In this document: positions 45,190 to 53,089 of the stretch, piece by piece
How the letters are laid out: the number at the start of each line of letters is the position of its first letter
How positions within the stretch are numbered: the stretch's first letter is position 1
NCBI RefSeq assembly: GCF_947500605.1
Contig: NZ_CANMSJ010000004.1
Span: 273,016-337,015 of the forward strand
DNA: 64,000 nucleotides
Reading direction: 5' to 3'
From: an uncultured Lacinutrix sp.
GTDB taxonomy: Bacteria; Bacteroidota; Bacteroidia; Flavobacteriales; Flavobacteriaceae
The notes under the pieces: model-generated
The model's input: the letters and a program-made list of their open reading frames with translations, nothing else
The model's database searches: none
Told to the model about the DNA's origin: nothing
Made by a program: the position numbers and the translations under genes

Positions 45190-47145
45190 TTATTTTTTTA
45201 ATGTGAAATAAAAGGTGGTACCAACATTTGGCTCACTATCTAACCATATTTCACCTTCATGTAAATTGATAATTTTTTTGACGATAGACAATCCTATTCC
45301 CGAAGAATCTTTACTTTTCTTTAAAGAATGAAATATCTTAAATATTTTGTCGTGATATTTCTTTTCAATCCCAATTCCATTATCTTTTATTGAAAATTTG
45401 TAGTGACTTTTAAAATCTTCTACATCTATTGTAATACTGCCACATTCTTTATCTATAAACTTAACAGAATTGCTAATTAAGTTTTGAAACACTTGCTGTA
45501 GCTTAGTTTTATCTCCTTTTATATTTGGTAATACATTAAGACTTTTAAATTCTATGTGGTCGGGTATATATAACATACTAACCAACTCATTAACCATACT
45601 ATTTAAATCGACATCTACTTTTACAGAATTATCTGCACCAACGCTAGAGTAGTTTAAAACATCTGTTATTAGCTGTTCCATTTTCTCTAAAGTAGACTCG
45701 ATAAGTGCAAAATTTTGAAGACTTGTAGCATCTAAACTCCCTTGATTATCTTCTTTTAACCAGCTAACCAAAGCATTAATACTACGTAAAGGTGATTTTA
45801 AATCGTGCGATACAATGTGTGCATATTCTTGAAGTTCGTCGTTACTTTTTTCTAGCTTTTCTAAAAGTTTTTCTTTTTGAAGCTCTAAACTTTTAGTATC
45901 AGTAACATCTAAATGTATTCCTATAGACCCAATAACTTCTCCATCTATATTGTAATTTGGTGCGCCACTAACTAACCAATGTCTTGTTTTTCCTTTTTTA
46001 CAAATGGCTTTAAACTCATAAGAGTTTGATATACCTTCTTTTCGTTTTTCGCGTTCTTTTTTTAATATATCTGCGTCTTCAGCAGCAAAAAGCGTCCTTG
46101 CATTTTTGCCTATAACTTCTGCTTCTGTATAACCAGACATTTTCTCAAAGCTTTGATTTACCATTAGGATTTCGTCGTTATTATTCAACTCCACCATCCC
46201 TAGGTTCATATTCGCAATAATATTGTAATATTTTTGCTTTTGTGCTTCTAAACTTTTTCTGTAAGTGCGTTTTAAGGTAACATCGGTAAAGGTCCATAAA
46301 TATCCTTTAGACTTTTCTCCAATTACTATTGGTGTATAGTTACGTTCTAAAATTTTACCATCCACCATCTCTAACTCATCACCAAGTACTACTTTTTTAT
46401 TAGCATCAATAGCTCGCATTCTTTCTATAAAAGCGTCTGGGTTTTTAAATAAAATTTTATTTTGTTCTGATGCTACTTTACAATCTAAGCCTACTAAATC
46501 TTTAGGACTAGCATTTATTCCAAAAAGCTCACAAAACTTGTTATTAGTAAGTACTATATTTCTGTTTTCATCTTCTAAAACAATACCACTATCTAGATTT
46601 ACAACAAGTGATGCTAATCTATTTTCTGATTCAATTAATTTTTCCTCGGAAGCTTTTTGGTGAGATATATCTCTAACAATACCTTGTGCTGCAACAGGTT
46701 TTTTGTTTTTATCGAAAATTACACTTGCATTTATGTGTACCCATTTAACCTCTTTAGATTTAGTATACACTCTAGCTTCGTAATTTTTAAAATAGCCTTT
46801 GGTTTGTAACTCTAGAAAAGAAGACATTGCATATTGGTAGTCTTCTTTATAAATAAGATCCACAACATTTACCTCATCTCTATTAATATCGTAGCCAAAT
46901 AACTTGGTTGCTGCCTCATTAAATTTTATGAATCTTCCTTGTATATCCATAACAACATATGCATCTACAATGTTTTCGAATACACCCTGAAGTTGTGAGG
47001 ATTTTTGATCTAGAAGTTCTTCTAGTTTTTGGGAAGTTGAGTAAAGATCTCTTGATTTTTCTTCAAGAATTTTTTCGGCAGCTTTTCTTGCCGCTTTTTC
47101 TCTTTTTAAAGCACGTTGTAATATTTCAACTTGTTCTTGACCCAT
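45190..47145 (-). CDS. soluble multi-PAS histidine kinase paired with H-NOX (HnoK-like)
   Basis: A 651-residue kinase without membrane spans. An N-terminal coiled coil (~5-50) precedes three PAS domains: ~52-165 (GVFENIVDAYVVMDIQGRFIKFNEAA), ~175-290 (LDSGIVLEDENRNIVLTNNKF) and ~305-420 (ANMNLGMVELNNNDEILMVNQSF). The core has AHIVSHDLKSPLRSINAL (phospho-His), SNSVKFID, KDNGIGIEKK and SSGIGLSIVKKIINLHEG. Its ATG overlaps the H-NOX stop by one base (TAATG), so the two are translated together. H-NOX-linked kinases are usually inhibited by the NO-bound sensor. Confidence 0.94.
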   Translation of the reverse strand: MGQEQVEILQRALKREKAARKAAEKILEEKSRDLYSTSQKLEELLDQKSSQLQGVFENIVDAYVVMDIQGRFIKFNEAATKLFGYDINRDEVNVVDLIYKEDYQYAMSSFLELQTKGYFKNYEARVYTKSKEVKWVHINASVIFDKNKKPVAAQGIVRDISHQKASEEKLIESENRLASLVVNLDSGIVLEDENRNIVLTNNKFCELFGINASPKDLVGLDCKVASEQNKILFKNPDAFIERMRAIDANKKVVLGDELEMVDGKILERNYTPIVIGEKSKGYLWTFTDVTLKRTYRKSLEAQKQKYYNIIANMNLGMVELNNNDEILMVNQSFEKMSGYTEAEVIGKNARTLFAAEDADILKKEREKRKEGISNSYEFKAICKKGKTRHWLVSGAPNYNIDGEVIGSIGIHLDVTDTKSLELQKEKLLEKLEKSNDELQEYAHIVSHDLKSPLRSINALVSWLKEDNQGSLDATSLQNFALIESTLEKMEQLITDVLNYSSVGADNSVKVDVDLNSMVNELVSMLYIPDHIEFKSLNVLPNIKGDKTKLQQVFQNLISNSVKFIDKECGSITIDVEDFKSHYKFSIKDNGIGIEKKYHDKIFKIFHSLKKSKDSSGIGLSIVKKIINLHEGEIWLDSEPNVGTTFYFTLKK

Positions 47146-47684
47146 TAGTTTTTGTGAATAATAAATCTAACTTCAGTTCCGTCTTCTTTAATTTTTTCTA
47201 ATTCAATTTTTGCAGTTGAATTAAAATGCTCAAAAGTTTTATTCATTAATCCTAGACCAAAATGATGCATTGCTCTACTTGATGTATATATCATTACTAA
47301 TGAATTTTCTGTTTTTTCGACGACTTCAAAAGTTGGCAACTCGGCGTCTGGATATATTTTTCTTACCTCAACATGAATATGGTTTTCTATAGAAGAAATC
47401 ATTTCTATTGGATCTTTATATGTTGCCAAAAGACCTGGATAACTTTTTTCTATAACACTAAAAAAGTGTTCTGCATAAACCAATAATAAATTATCTATTG
47501 ATATTCCAGTATTCTCACTTAAATGCTGTAATAATTGTAGCATTTCTGAAAAACTATAAGTCCCTACTGCTGTATAAACACCTTCAGATTCTAATTTAGA
47601 ATTTGTTATAATATTGTCTACCATTTCTAGACCAAACTTATCCTCTACTAACTCTAAAAACTCCGTAAAAACTATTCCTTTCAT
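47145..47684 (-). CDS. H-NOX (heme nitric oxide/oxygen-binding) sensor
   Basis: A 179-residue protein with H-NOX hallmarks: the N-terminal MKGIVFTEFLELVEDKFG, YAEHFF in the middle, proximal heme ligand His104 in HVEVRKIYPDAELPTFEV, and the heme-propionate motif YxSxR as Y133-T-S135-S-R137 followed by MHHFGLGLMNKTFEHF. Stand-alone bacterial H-NOX proteins bind NO and signal to an adjacent kinase. Whether it binds O2 (distal tyrosine) cannot be decided by eye. It sits second in the operon, 3 bases after the receiver gene and overlapping the PAS kinase. Confidence 0.94.
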   Translation of the reverse strand: MKGIVFTEFLELVEDKFGLEMVDNIITNSKLESEGVYTAVGTYSFSEMLQLLQHLSENTGISIDNLLLVYAEHFFSVIEKSYPGLLATYKDPIEMISSIENHIHVEVRKIYPDAELPTFEVVEKTENSLVMIYTSSRAMHHFGLGLMNKTFEHFNSTAKIELEKIKEDGTEVRFIIHKN

Positions 47685-47687
47685 TTA

Positions 47688-48101
47688 TTACACTACTATT
47701 AATTCATTTATACTCCAATATGCTAATAATTTTTCAATTTTACTAACATAATCCTCATACTTTAAGGGTTTTAAAACATAACCAGCAACTCCTGTTTTGT
47801 AACATTCCAACAAATCTTTTTGATTATTTGAAGTTGTTAAAATTATTGTTGGTATGTATTTTAATACGTCGTCCTTTTTTAAAATATTTAAAAACTCAAT
47901 ACCATTTATTTTTGGCATGTTTAAATCTAATAAAATAATATCAGGTAAATTATCTTTTTGTTCTAAAATACCTAAAGCATCTTCACCATTATTAGCTTCT
48001 ATAATTTTGTGGTCTAATTTTAAGGTAGAAATTGTTCTATTCAATTTCATTATTTCAATCATATCATCTTCAATTAGAAGAATTTTAAGGTTTTTAGTCA
48101 T
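47688..48101 (-). CDS. single-domain response regulator, first gene of the NO-sensing operon
   Basis: I use the ATG at 48101 (MTKNLKILLIEDD), 137 residues; a longer reading would need a TTG at 48131 inside the -7 element. The receiver has EDD, phospho-acceptor in IILLDLNMPKINGIEFL, TTSN switch and YVLKPLKYEDYV. There is no output domain. It is placed before H-NOX, so it could be a phosphate sink or second branch of the relay. The promoter at 48129-48212 has LytTR-type boxes. Confidence 0.92.
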   Translation of the reverse strand: MTKNLKILLIEDDMIEIMKLNRTISTLKLDHKIIEANNGEDALGILEQKDNLPDIILLDLNMPKINGIEFLNILKKDDVLKYIPTIILTTSNNQKDLLECYKTGVAGYVLKPLKYEDYVSKIEKLLAYWSINELIVV

Positions 48102-48128
48102 TGTGAGGGTGTTTATTTTGAATATCTC

Positions 48129-48212
48129 CAAAACTACATCTATTAAAAAGGTTGAAATTTAAATTTCGATTAGAGCTATTTAAGTGTAGACCAATAACGT
48201 TTAAGTGTCGAC
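48129..48212 (-). promoter_or_regulatory. LytTR-type regulon promoter P6 (sensor/phosphorelay operon)
   Basis: The plus-strand boxes tgtagac (48185) and tgtcgac (48206, extended tgtcgacgaatgg) are 21 bp apart, and tttcgat (48164) is another 21 bp away. A perfect -7 TAGTTTTG (minus strand, 48129-48136) lies 48 bp from the central box. Because the operon ends with the LytTR regulator, this suggests autoregulation. Confidence 0.85.
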
Positions 48213-48231
48213 GAATGGAAATGAGTTATTT

Positions 48232-48519
48232 TTAGCTTTTGCAATAATCTATAGACTGTAGAGTATTTAACTTTGCATAATGCTTGACTTTACTAAGTTC
48301 TAAAAGAAAGTTTAGAGAATAATTATCCTCCTTTTTTTTATCTAACGTCATTTCTAAACAAGATATAAACTCTAGCTGCTTTAAACAAGCATGTAAATGT
48401 TTACAATCTTTTGCTTTTAGTCTTTGCTTTTCTTGCTGTTTATTACCAGTCTTTTTTACTAAGGAATTGGTATTAATTCTAAATATTTTGGAAAGAATAC
48501 TACTATTAAGAAGGTTCAT
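48232..48519 (-). CDS. small protein of unknown function, 95 residues
   Basis: I do not recognise this protein. It has a basic stretch KKTGNKQQEKQRLKAKDCKH and four cysteines (two as CKHLHAC, one in ISCLEM, one near the end), with a helical C-terminal half and no signal peptide or membrane span. It lies directly upstream of the sensor operon on the same strand and has a promoter of the same architecture at 48550-48634, so it probably belongs to the regulon. It could be a small adaptor or DNA/RNA-binding protein, but the sequence does not decide. Confidence 0.65.
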   Translation of the reverse strand: MNLLNSSILSKIFRINTNSLVKKTGNKQQEKQRLKAKDCKHLHACLKQLEFISCLEMTLDKKKEDNYSLNFLLELSKVKHYAKLNTLQSIDYCKS

Positions 48520-48549
48520 GTTTGAGGAGGTTATTAATTAATTATGGTT

Positions 48550-48634
48550 CAAAATTAATAGTATAAACTCCTTAACTTCTTTTTATTCTTTAGACTATAG
48601 GTTTTATGTCGATAAATAACACGAAAGCTTAGAT
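48550..48634 (-). promoter_or_regulatory. LytTR-type regulon promoter P7 (95-residue unknown gene), weaker
   Basis: The plus-strand box tgtcgat (48607) and weak cttagat (48628) are 21 bp apart. A perfect -7 TAATTTTG (minus strand, 48550-48557) lies 49 bp from the central box, the same spacing as in the other six. The proximal third box is not clear. Confidence 0.55.
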
Positions 48635-49006
48635 AAGTTGTTTTAACCCAAGCAGTACACGCATTTTTTTAGTCATACCTTTTACTACCATATTATAAGA
48701 ATGATCTATTAATGCCATAATAAATTTGGGTTGTAATTCACCTTTATATATGTAAATAGAATTCCAGTGTTTTTTGCTCATGTGCCAACCTGGCTCAATA
48801 CTTTCGTATTCTGCCCTTAGCTCTAGAGAATAATCTGGATCGGCTTTTAGGTTTAAAGAAGCCAAACCTTGCTCCCATTTATCTAAAGGAGCTAATGCAA
48901 ACATTTTTCCAGCTACTTTAAACACCAGCGTGTTTTGGTCGAATGGAAAAGTTTCTTCTGTATGCGGTTTATCAAGACAATACTCTCGGACTTGTTCAAT
49001 ATTCAT
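48629..49006 (-). CDS. MmcQ/YjbR family protein
   Basis: A 125-residue protein with the family opening IEQVREYCLDKPHTEETFPFDQNTLVFKVAGKMFALAPL and the central PGWHMSKKHWNSIYI motif. MmcQ/YjbR proteins have a CyaY-like fold with proposed DNA-binding. Length is normal. It is monocistronic and the stop is about 110 bases before the next minus-strand gene. Confidence 0.93.
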   Translation of the reverse strand: MNIEQVREYCLDKPHTEETFPFDQNTLVFKVAGKMFALAPLDKWEQGLASLNLKADPDYSLELRAEYESIEPGWHMSKKHWNSIYIYKGELQPKFIMALIDHSYNMVVKGMTKKMRVLLGLKQLI

Positions 49007-49030
49007 GTAATAAATTTACAAGAAAAAAAC

Positions 49031-49159
49031 TTATTTCTCTTCTAGATAATTATCTTTTGAATATCTTTTTGTAGATGATTTAATGTTCTTAACATTTGTA
49101 GTTGTAAGAATATCTAAACTTTCTAAAACCTCGTTAATGTAAAGTAAAAATTTGTTCAT
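49031..49159 (-). CDS. possible 42-residue small protein
   Basis: An ATG at 49159 opens a 42-codon frame (MNKFLLYINEVLESLDIL, then lysine/serine-rich, ending DNYLEEK and TAA) that fills most of the gap between the MmcQ and DUF4230 genes. Composition is protein-like, but there is no homology or motif, so it may be noise in AT-rich DNA. A -7-like TAACTTTA lies about 30 bases upstream on the minus strand. Confidence 0.3.
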   Translation of the reverse strand: MNKFLLYINEVLESLDILTTTNVKNIKSSTKRYSKDNYLEEK

Positions 49160-49295
49160 TTGATATAGGGCTTATAATTAGTAGTAAAGTTATATTAATA
49201 ACAACTAACTATAAGATTATCATACCCTTACATAAAAATAATCGATAAAGAGCTAATATTATCGATTACCAGCACAGTAATTCCCTGTATTCATA

Positions 49296-49907
49296 CTAAT
49301 TTTTCAATTCTGGAATAACTTCGCTCTTAATTTCTAATGCAGAATAATCCAATTTCCATCCAATAGTTTGCACTAAACCTTCAATAATAAATATAGAATC
49401 TAAAGCTTCGTTTTGTGCTATTTGAAACAAACCACTTTGTGGTACCTTATCTCTAATGTGAAGCTTAGCTTCGTTATGCAAATCTGTTAAATCGCTTGCC
49501 TGAAACTTATTAAACATACCATCTTGCTTATCGTAATACTTTAAATTTGTTTCTATAGAGAGTATTTCCGCTTGCGGAAAATGTTTTAAAGTCACCATTT
49601 TTGCTTCTGGATTAGCATCCATAACTATTTTAGATAAATCGAAACCTACATGTGCTTTAGCATCTATAATTACCAATGCTTTCTTTCTACTTGACACTAG
49701 CTTTAAGAATCGTTCTTTTACATCTTCGTAATGATAGATTTCTGCAAAATCGCCTTCTACGCTAATAATTTTACACACTTTTTTAATCTTATCTAAAAGA
49801 ACAACAGATTGTGTTTGTGCTAGTTTTTTTCCTTGAATATGCTTTACATAAGTTGAAACACCTAAAGCTGACAATACGCCAAATATGATTGCAAAAATTA
49901 TTTCCAT
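49296..49907 (-). CDS. DUF4230 domain protein
   Basis: A 203-residue protein with one N-terminal membrane anchor (IIFAIIFGVLSALGVSTYV) and a DUF4230 body (KICKIISVEGDFAEIYHYED-like start, RKKALVIIDAKAHVGFDLSKI, FPQAEILSIE). Members are of unknown function; the body should be outside the cytosol. The ATG overlaps the stop of the cyclase gene by one base, so it is the end of a three-gene operon with hemW and the cyclase. Confidence 0.9.
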   Translation of the reverse strand: MEIIFAIIFGVLSALGVSTYVKHIQGKKLAQTQSVVLLDKIKKVCKIISVEGDFAEIYHYEDVKERFLKLVSSRKKALVIIDAKAHVGFDLSKIVMDANPEAKMVTLKHFPQAEILSIETNLKYYDKQDGMFNKFQASDLTDLHNEAKLHIRDKVPQSGLFQIAQNEALDSIFIIEGLVQTIGWKLDYSALEIKSEVIPELKN

Positions 49908-50653
49908 TACTCTATCTTGTATAAAACAGGTTTACTAGGTGTAGCATCGTTCTCGAAAGGTGCTATTTGAAGATTTAGCATATAACTTCCATCTTCTACT
50001 TTATTAGGCACGTAAATAAACTCTGTAATTGTAGCTTCTTTTCTTATTTTTCCATTAAAATCCCAAAAGGCTTTGTGCGCCAATAATTGACCTTCGTCTT
50101 TTTCCTTATCTACACTTGGCAAATCTATTAACAAATGTAAAATGCCTTTTTGTCTAATATAATGTGCGGCTTCTTCTGTAAGATATGGCCAATTTGTATG
50201 CGAGTATTGCCTAGATTTTTTATCTTTTGTATTTGGCATTGTACGTATTACAAGTGCTTCGGGCAGTTTTCTTTTTAATAAATATTGTATTTGAGCTTTA
50301 GATATTACTTTATCCTCGCCAATTACTTCTGGAGCTACAGTAATAACCTCAGCCATAAACATAAAACGTTTTAAGCATTTATTAATGCTGTGCAATTTCT
50401 CGGTTATGTGCCCAACACTTTCGGTATGTGTACCATGTGCATGCGGATTAAATGAGATGTTATTAAAATTAATATCTGCGCCTTCTTTTACACTTGCAAC
50501 CCACTCCTTAATCTTTACAGGCTCTATTTTAGGCTCATCGATATACCATGCATTAGCATTTTTAATTGAAGCTCGTAATGGCATAGAAATATCTAGCGGT
50601 TTTGATAAGTCTATTTTTATTTTTTTCGATTTTATTTGTATTGTTGTTATCAA
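49907..50653 (-). CDS. cyclase family protein (kynurenine formamidase-like fold)
   Basis: A 248-residue hydrolase. The family metal motif is seen as FNPHAHGTHTESVGHI (HxGTHxE/D type), with the LDISMPLR opening near residue 20 and a later GILHLLIDLPSVDKEKD. Substrates in this family include N-formylkynurenine and other cyclic amides or esters; none can be assigned. It overlaps hemW upstream by 4 bases. Confidence 0.9.
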   Translation of the reverse strand: MITTIQIKSKKIKIDLSKPLDISMPLRASIKNANAWYIDEPKIEPVKIKEWVASVKEGADINFNNISFNPHAHGTHTESVGHITEKLHSINKCLKRFMFMAEVITVAPEVIGEDKVISKAQIQYLLKRKLPEALVIRTMPNTKDKKSRQYSHTNWPYLTEEAAHYIRQKGILHLLIDLPSVDKEKDEGQLLAHKAFWDFNGKIRKEATITEFIYVPNKVEDGSYMLNLQIAPFENDATPSKPVLYKIE

Positions 50654-51783
50654 TCTAAATTTATTTTAAATAAGTCACTAGCAATTCCATCGCTTAAAAA
50701 TTTTCCTTTTTTAGTCACTTTTAGTTTATTACCCTCAATATACAACAAATCTTCAGTAATATGTTTCTGTGCTTGTTGCATCATATAGGTTTCAAAAGTA
50801 ATGCCAAAATCTGTTTTAACTTTTTTAATTGATACACCCCAAACAGTTCTTAAGCCCGTCATAACATACTCGTTATATTGATCGGTTTTTGTAAGTGTTT
50901 CAGTTTCAATTGGCACCTCGCTATTTTGAATCGCTTTTATATATTTTGTATTATTTCTTACATTCCAACCACGTTCTTTTCCATTAAAAGAATGTGCCGA
51001 AGGCCCAATACCTATATACTTTTTACCTTGCCAGTATGCCGAATTATTTCTACTAAAAAAACCAGGTTTTCCAAAGTTAGACAATTCGTAATGTACAAAA
51101 TTTTGAGATTCTAATTTATCTACTAAAATATGAAATTGTTCTTGCGCCAAAGCATCGTCTACATTATCGATAATACCTTTTTCTATAAAAGAAGCCAAAG
51201 CTGTTTTTGGCTCTACAGTAAGTGCATAACTAGAAATATGATTTACACCAAAACCTAAAGCAATGTCTATATTTTCTTCCCACTCTTTATTTGTAGTATT
51301 AGGAATACCATAAATTAAATCTAGTGAAATATTATTAAAATACTTAGTCGCCTCTTCTAAACACTGTATTGCTTCTTGCATATTATGCGCACGATTCATG
51401 AGTTTTAAATCTTTTTCATGAAAAGATTGAATACCTATTGATAATCTATTAACAGGACTCTTAAACAATTCTATTATTCGTTTGTTACTTAAATCGTCTG
51501 GATTCGCTTCTAACGTTATTTCTGGATCTTCTGAAACGCTGTAGTTGTTGTAAACCGAATCTATTATTCTTTTTATTTCTTCTGAAGTTAAAAGCGATGG
51601 CGTTCCTCCTCCAAAATAAATGGTTTCTACAGTAGTACTTTCAAACTCATTTTTTCTAATTTCTATTTCTGAAATTAAAGCGTCAATAAGTTCATCTTTC
51701 TTTTTCAATGAGGTAGAAAAATGAAAGTCGCAATAATGGCAAGCTTGCTTGCAGAACGGTATGTGTATATATATTCCGGACAT
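50650..51783 (-). CDS. hemW: HemW-like radical SAM heme chaperone
   Basis: A 377-residue radical SAM protein. The cluster motif CKQACHYCDFHF (residues 11-22, CxxxCxxC) lies at the start, followed by FGGGTPSLL, ITLEANPDDL and RLSIGIQSFHEKDLKLMNRAH, and a HemW C-terminal domain. It resembles coproporphyrinogen oxidase HemN but has the shorter N-terminus of HemW, a heme-binding chaperone. Heme delivery is of interest because two predicted heme sensors are encoded nearby, but no direct link is shown. Confidence 0.94.
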   Translation of the reverse strand: MSGIYIHIPFCKQACHYCDFHFSTSLKKKDELIDALISEIEIRKNEFESTTVETIYFGGGTPSLLTSEEIKRIIDSVYNNYSVSEDPEITLEANPDDLSNKRIIELFKSPVNRLSIGIQSFHEKDLKLMNRAHNMQEAIQCLEEATKYFNNISLDLIYGIPNTTNKEWEENIDIALGFGVNHISSYALTVEPKTALASFIEKGIIDNVDDALAQEQFHILVDKLESQNFVHYELSNFGKPGFFSRNNSAYWQGKKYIGIGPSAHSFNGKERGWNVRNNTKYIKAIQNSEVPIETETLTKTDQYNEYVMTGLRTVWGVSIKKVKTDFGITFETYMMQQAQKHITEDLLYIEGNKLKVTKKGKFLSDGIASDLFKINLD

Positions 51784-51862
51784 TTAATTTTTAGATTCTG
51801 TAATAGTTGCTGAAACAAATAATGCAAATAATATGTATTCTATATCAATACTATAAAGTGGA

Positions 51863-51884
51863 TCCTGCCTTCGCAGGAATGACA
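51863..51884. repeat. short hairpin repeat (CTGCcttcGCAG with AATGACA tail)
   Basis: Hairpin tcctgc-cttc-gcagga followed by atgaca, similar to the ends of the 28.9 and 30.7 kb repeats. It lies in the ~100-base gap between hemW (divergent start) and the end of ruvC, and may help terminate ruvC. Confidence 0.5.
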
Positions 51885-51887
51885 AAA

Positions 51888-52442
51888 TTACTTCTTAACT
51901 CGCTTCTCATTTTGTTTAACAAAACTTGCCCAACCAGAATAACTTTTACCAATCTCAACACGACCTTGATTATAAAAATGGCAAACTGCTGCTGCTAAAC
52001 CATCCATAGAATCTAAGTTTTTAGGTATGGTTTTAAGTCCAAGTATACTTTGCAGCATTTTAGCTACTTGTTCTTTACTTGCATTACCATTTCCTGTAAT
52101 TGCCATTTTAATTTTCTTTGGCGCATATTCTGTAATTGAAACCTCTCGCGACAAACCTGCTGCCATAGCAACACCTTGAGCACGACCTAGTTTTAACATA
52201 CTCTGTACGTTTTTACCAAAAAAAGGTGCTTCAATAGCTATTTCGTCTGGATGATGTGTATCTATTAGCTCGATGGTACGTTCGAAAATGAGCTTAAGCT
52301 TAAGATAATGGTCGTCGTACTTTTTTAAATCGAGTTCATTAAGTTGCAGAAAATGCATTTTTTTATTCACCACTTTTATGAGTCCGAAACCCATAATTGT
52401 AGTTCCTGGATCGATACCTAAAATTATTTTTTCTTCAGCCAT
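51888..52442 (-). CDS. ruvC: Holliday junction resolvase RuvC
   Basis: A 184-residue endonuclease that resolves Holliday junctions with RuvAB. Catalytic acids are in place: Asp in ILGIDPGTTIMGFG (residue 11), Glu in DEIAIEAPFFGKNVQS (~71), and the Asp pair in NLDSMDGLAAAVCHF near the C-terminus. Length is normal for Bacteroidota. Its start abuts the stop of the upstream barrel gene with no gap, so they form an operon. Confidence 0.96.
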   Translation of the reverse strand: MAEEKIILGIDPGTTIMGFGLIKVVNKKMHFLQLNELDLKKYDDHYLKLKLIFERTIELIDTHHPDEIAIEAPFFGKNVQSMLKLGRAQGVAMAAGLSREVSITEYAPKKIKMAITGNGNASKEQVAKMLQSILGLKTIPKNLDSMDGLAAAVCHFYNQGRVEIGKSYSGWASFVKQNEKRVKK

Positions 52443-53069
52443 TTAATTACAAGTTCTACAACCACTTAAAGAAATTGAAGCGCCAACGGTTACTGTTAAC
52501 ATATTACCATTAAAACTTCCTGCGCCTTCTATTACTGGATCAAAATCTTTTGCAAAGCCCATAATATAAGAGCCATCTATAAATAAAGAAACTGCTCTAG
52601 AAATACCATAATGCAATTCTACACCTGCCATTGCATTTAAATAAGAGTTTGTGTTTTCTCTATAAATATCTAATGGTTTTATCATGGTGTAACCTGGACC
52701 TGCATGAAATACCAAACTCATTTCTTCGGGTAAAAAAAAGAAAACCTTAGAAGTATCGTAAACAAACTGAGCATTTATTCTAGTGTAATTAATTTTAAAA
52801 TCTGGTGAATTATCTGTATTAGAAAAACGATTATAACCAAAATCGACCTTAACTCCCATTTGTGGCTTAAACATGTGCTGGACACCTAAATTAATAGTTG
52901 GAAAATTGACACCTTTTGCTTCAAATGGTTCTAACAAACCCGATTGCGATGGGCTATTTACACCAAAGGCAATTAAAGCTTTCCACTTGCTTTCTTCTTG
53001 CTGAGAAAAGCCGAAAGCACTCACTAAAAATAAGGCTAAAAGACAATAGTAATTAAATTTGGACTCCAT
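52443..53069 (-). CDS. outer-membrane beta-barrel protein, function unknown
   Basis: A 208-residue protein with signal peptide (MESKFNYYCLLALFLVSAFGFSQQ). The rest has alternating strands (MGVKVDFGYNRFSN, INYTRINAQFVYDT, MSLVFHAGPGYTMI, VELHYGISRAVSLFIDGSYIMGF, MLTVTVGASISL), fitting an eight-strand OmpA/OmpW-like barrel, and ends in GCRTCN. It has no OmpA peptidoglycan domain. It is first in an operon with ruvC. Confidence 0.8.
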   Translation of the reverse strand: MESKFNYYCLLALFLVSAFGFSQQEESKWKALIAFGVNSPSQSGLLEPFEAKGVNFPTINLGVQHMFKPQMGVKVDFGYNRFSNTDNSPDFKINYTRINAQFVYDTSKVFFFLPEEMSLVFHAGPGYTMIKPLDIYRENTNSYLNAMAGVELHYGISRAVSLFIDGSYIMGFAKDFDPVIEGAGSFNGNMLTVTVGASISLSGCRTCN

Positions 53070-53089
53070 TCTGTAATATTTGGTTTAAT

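Noticed and set aside
48102..48131. Longer TTG-start version of the first receiver gene in the sensor operon
   Set aside because: The TTG falls in the -7 element and the ATG at 48101 gives the normal receiver start.
48937..48950. Another gaatgg-type regulon half-box (tcgaatggaaaag)
   Set aside because: It lies inside the MmcQ/YjbR coding region, has no second box at 21 bp and no -7 element at the right distance.
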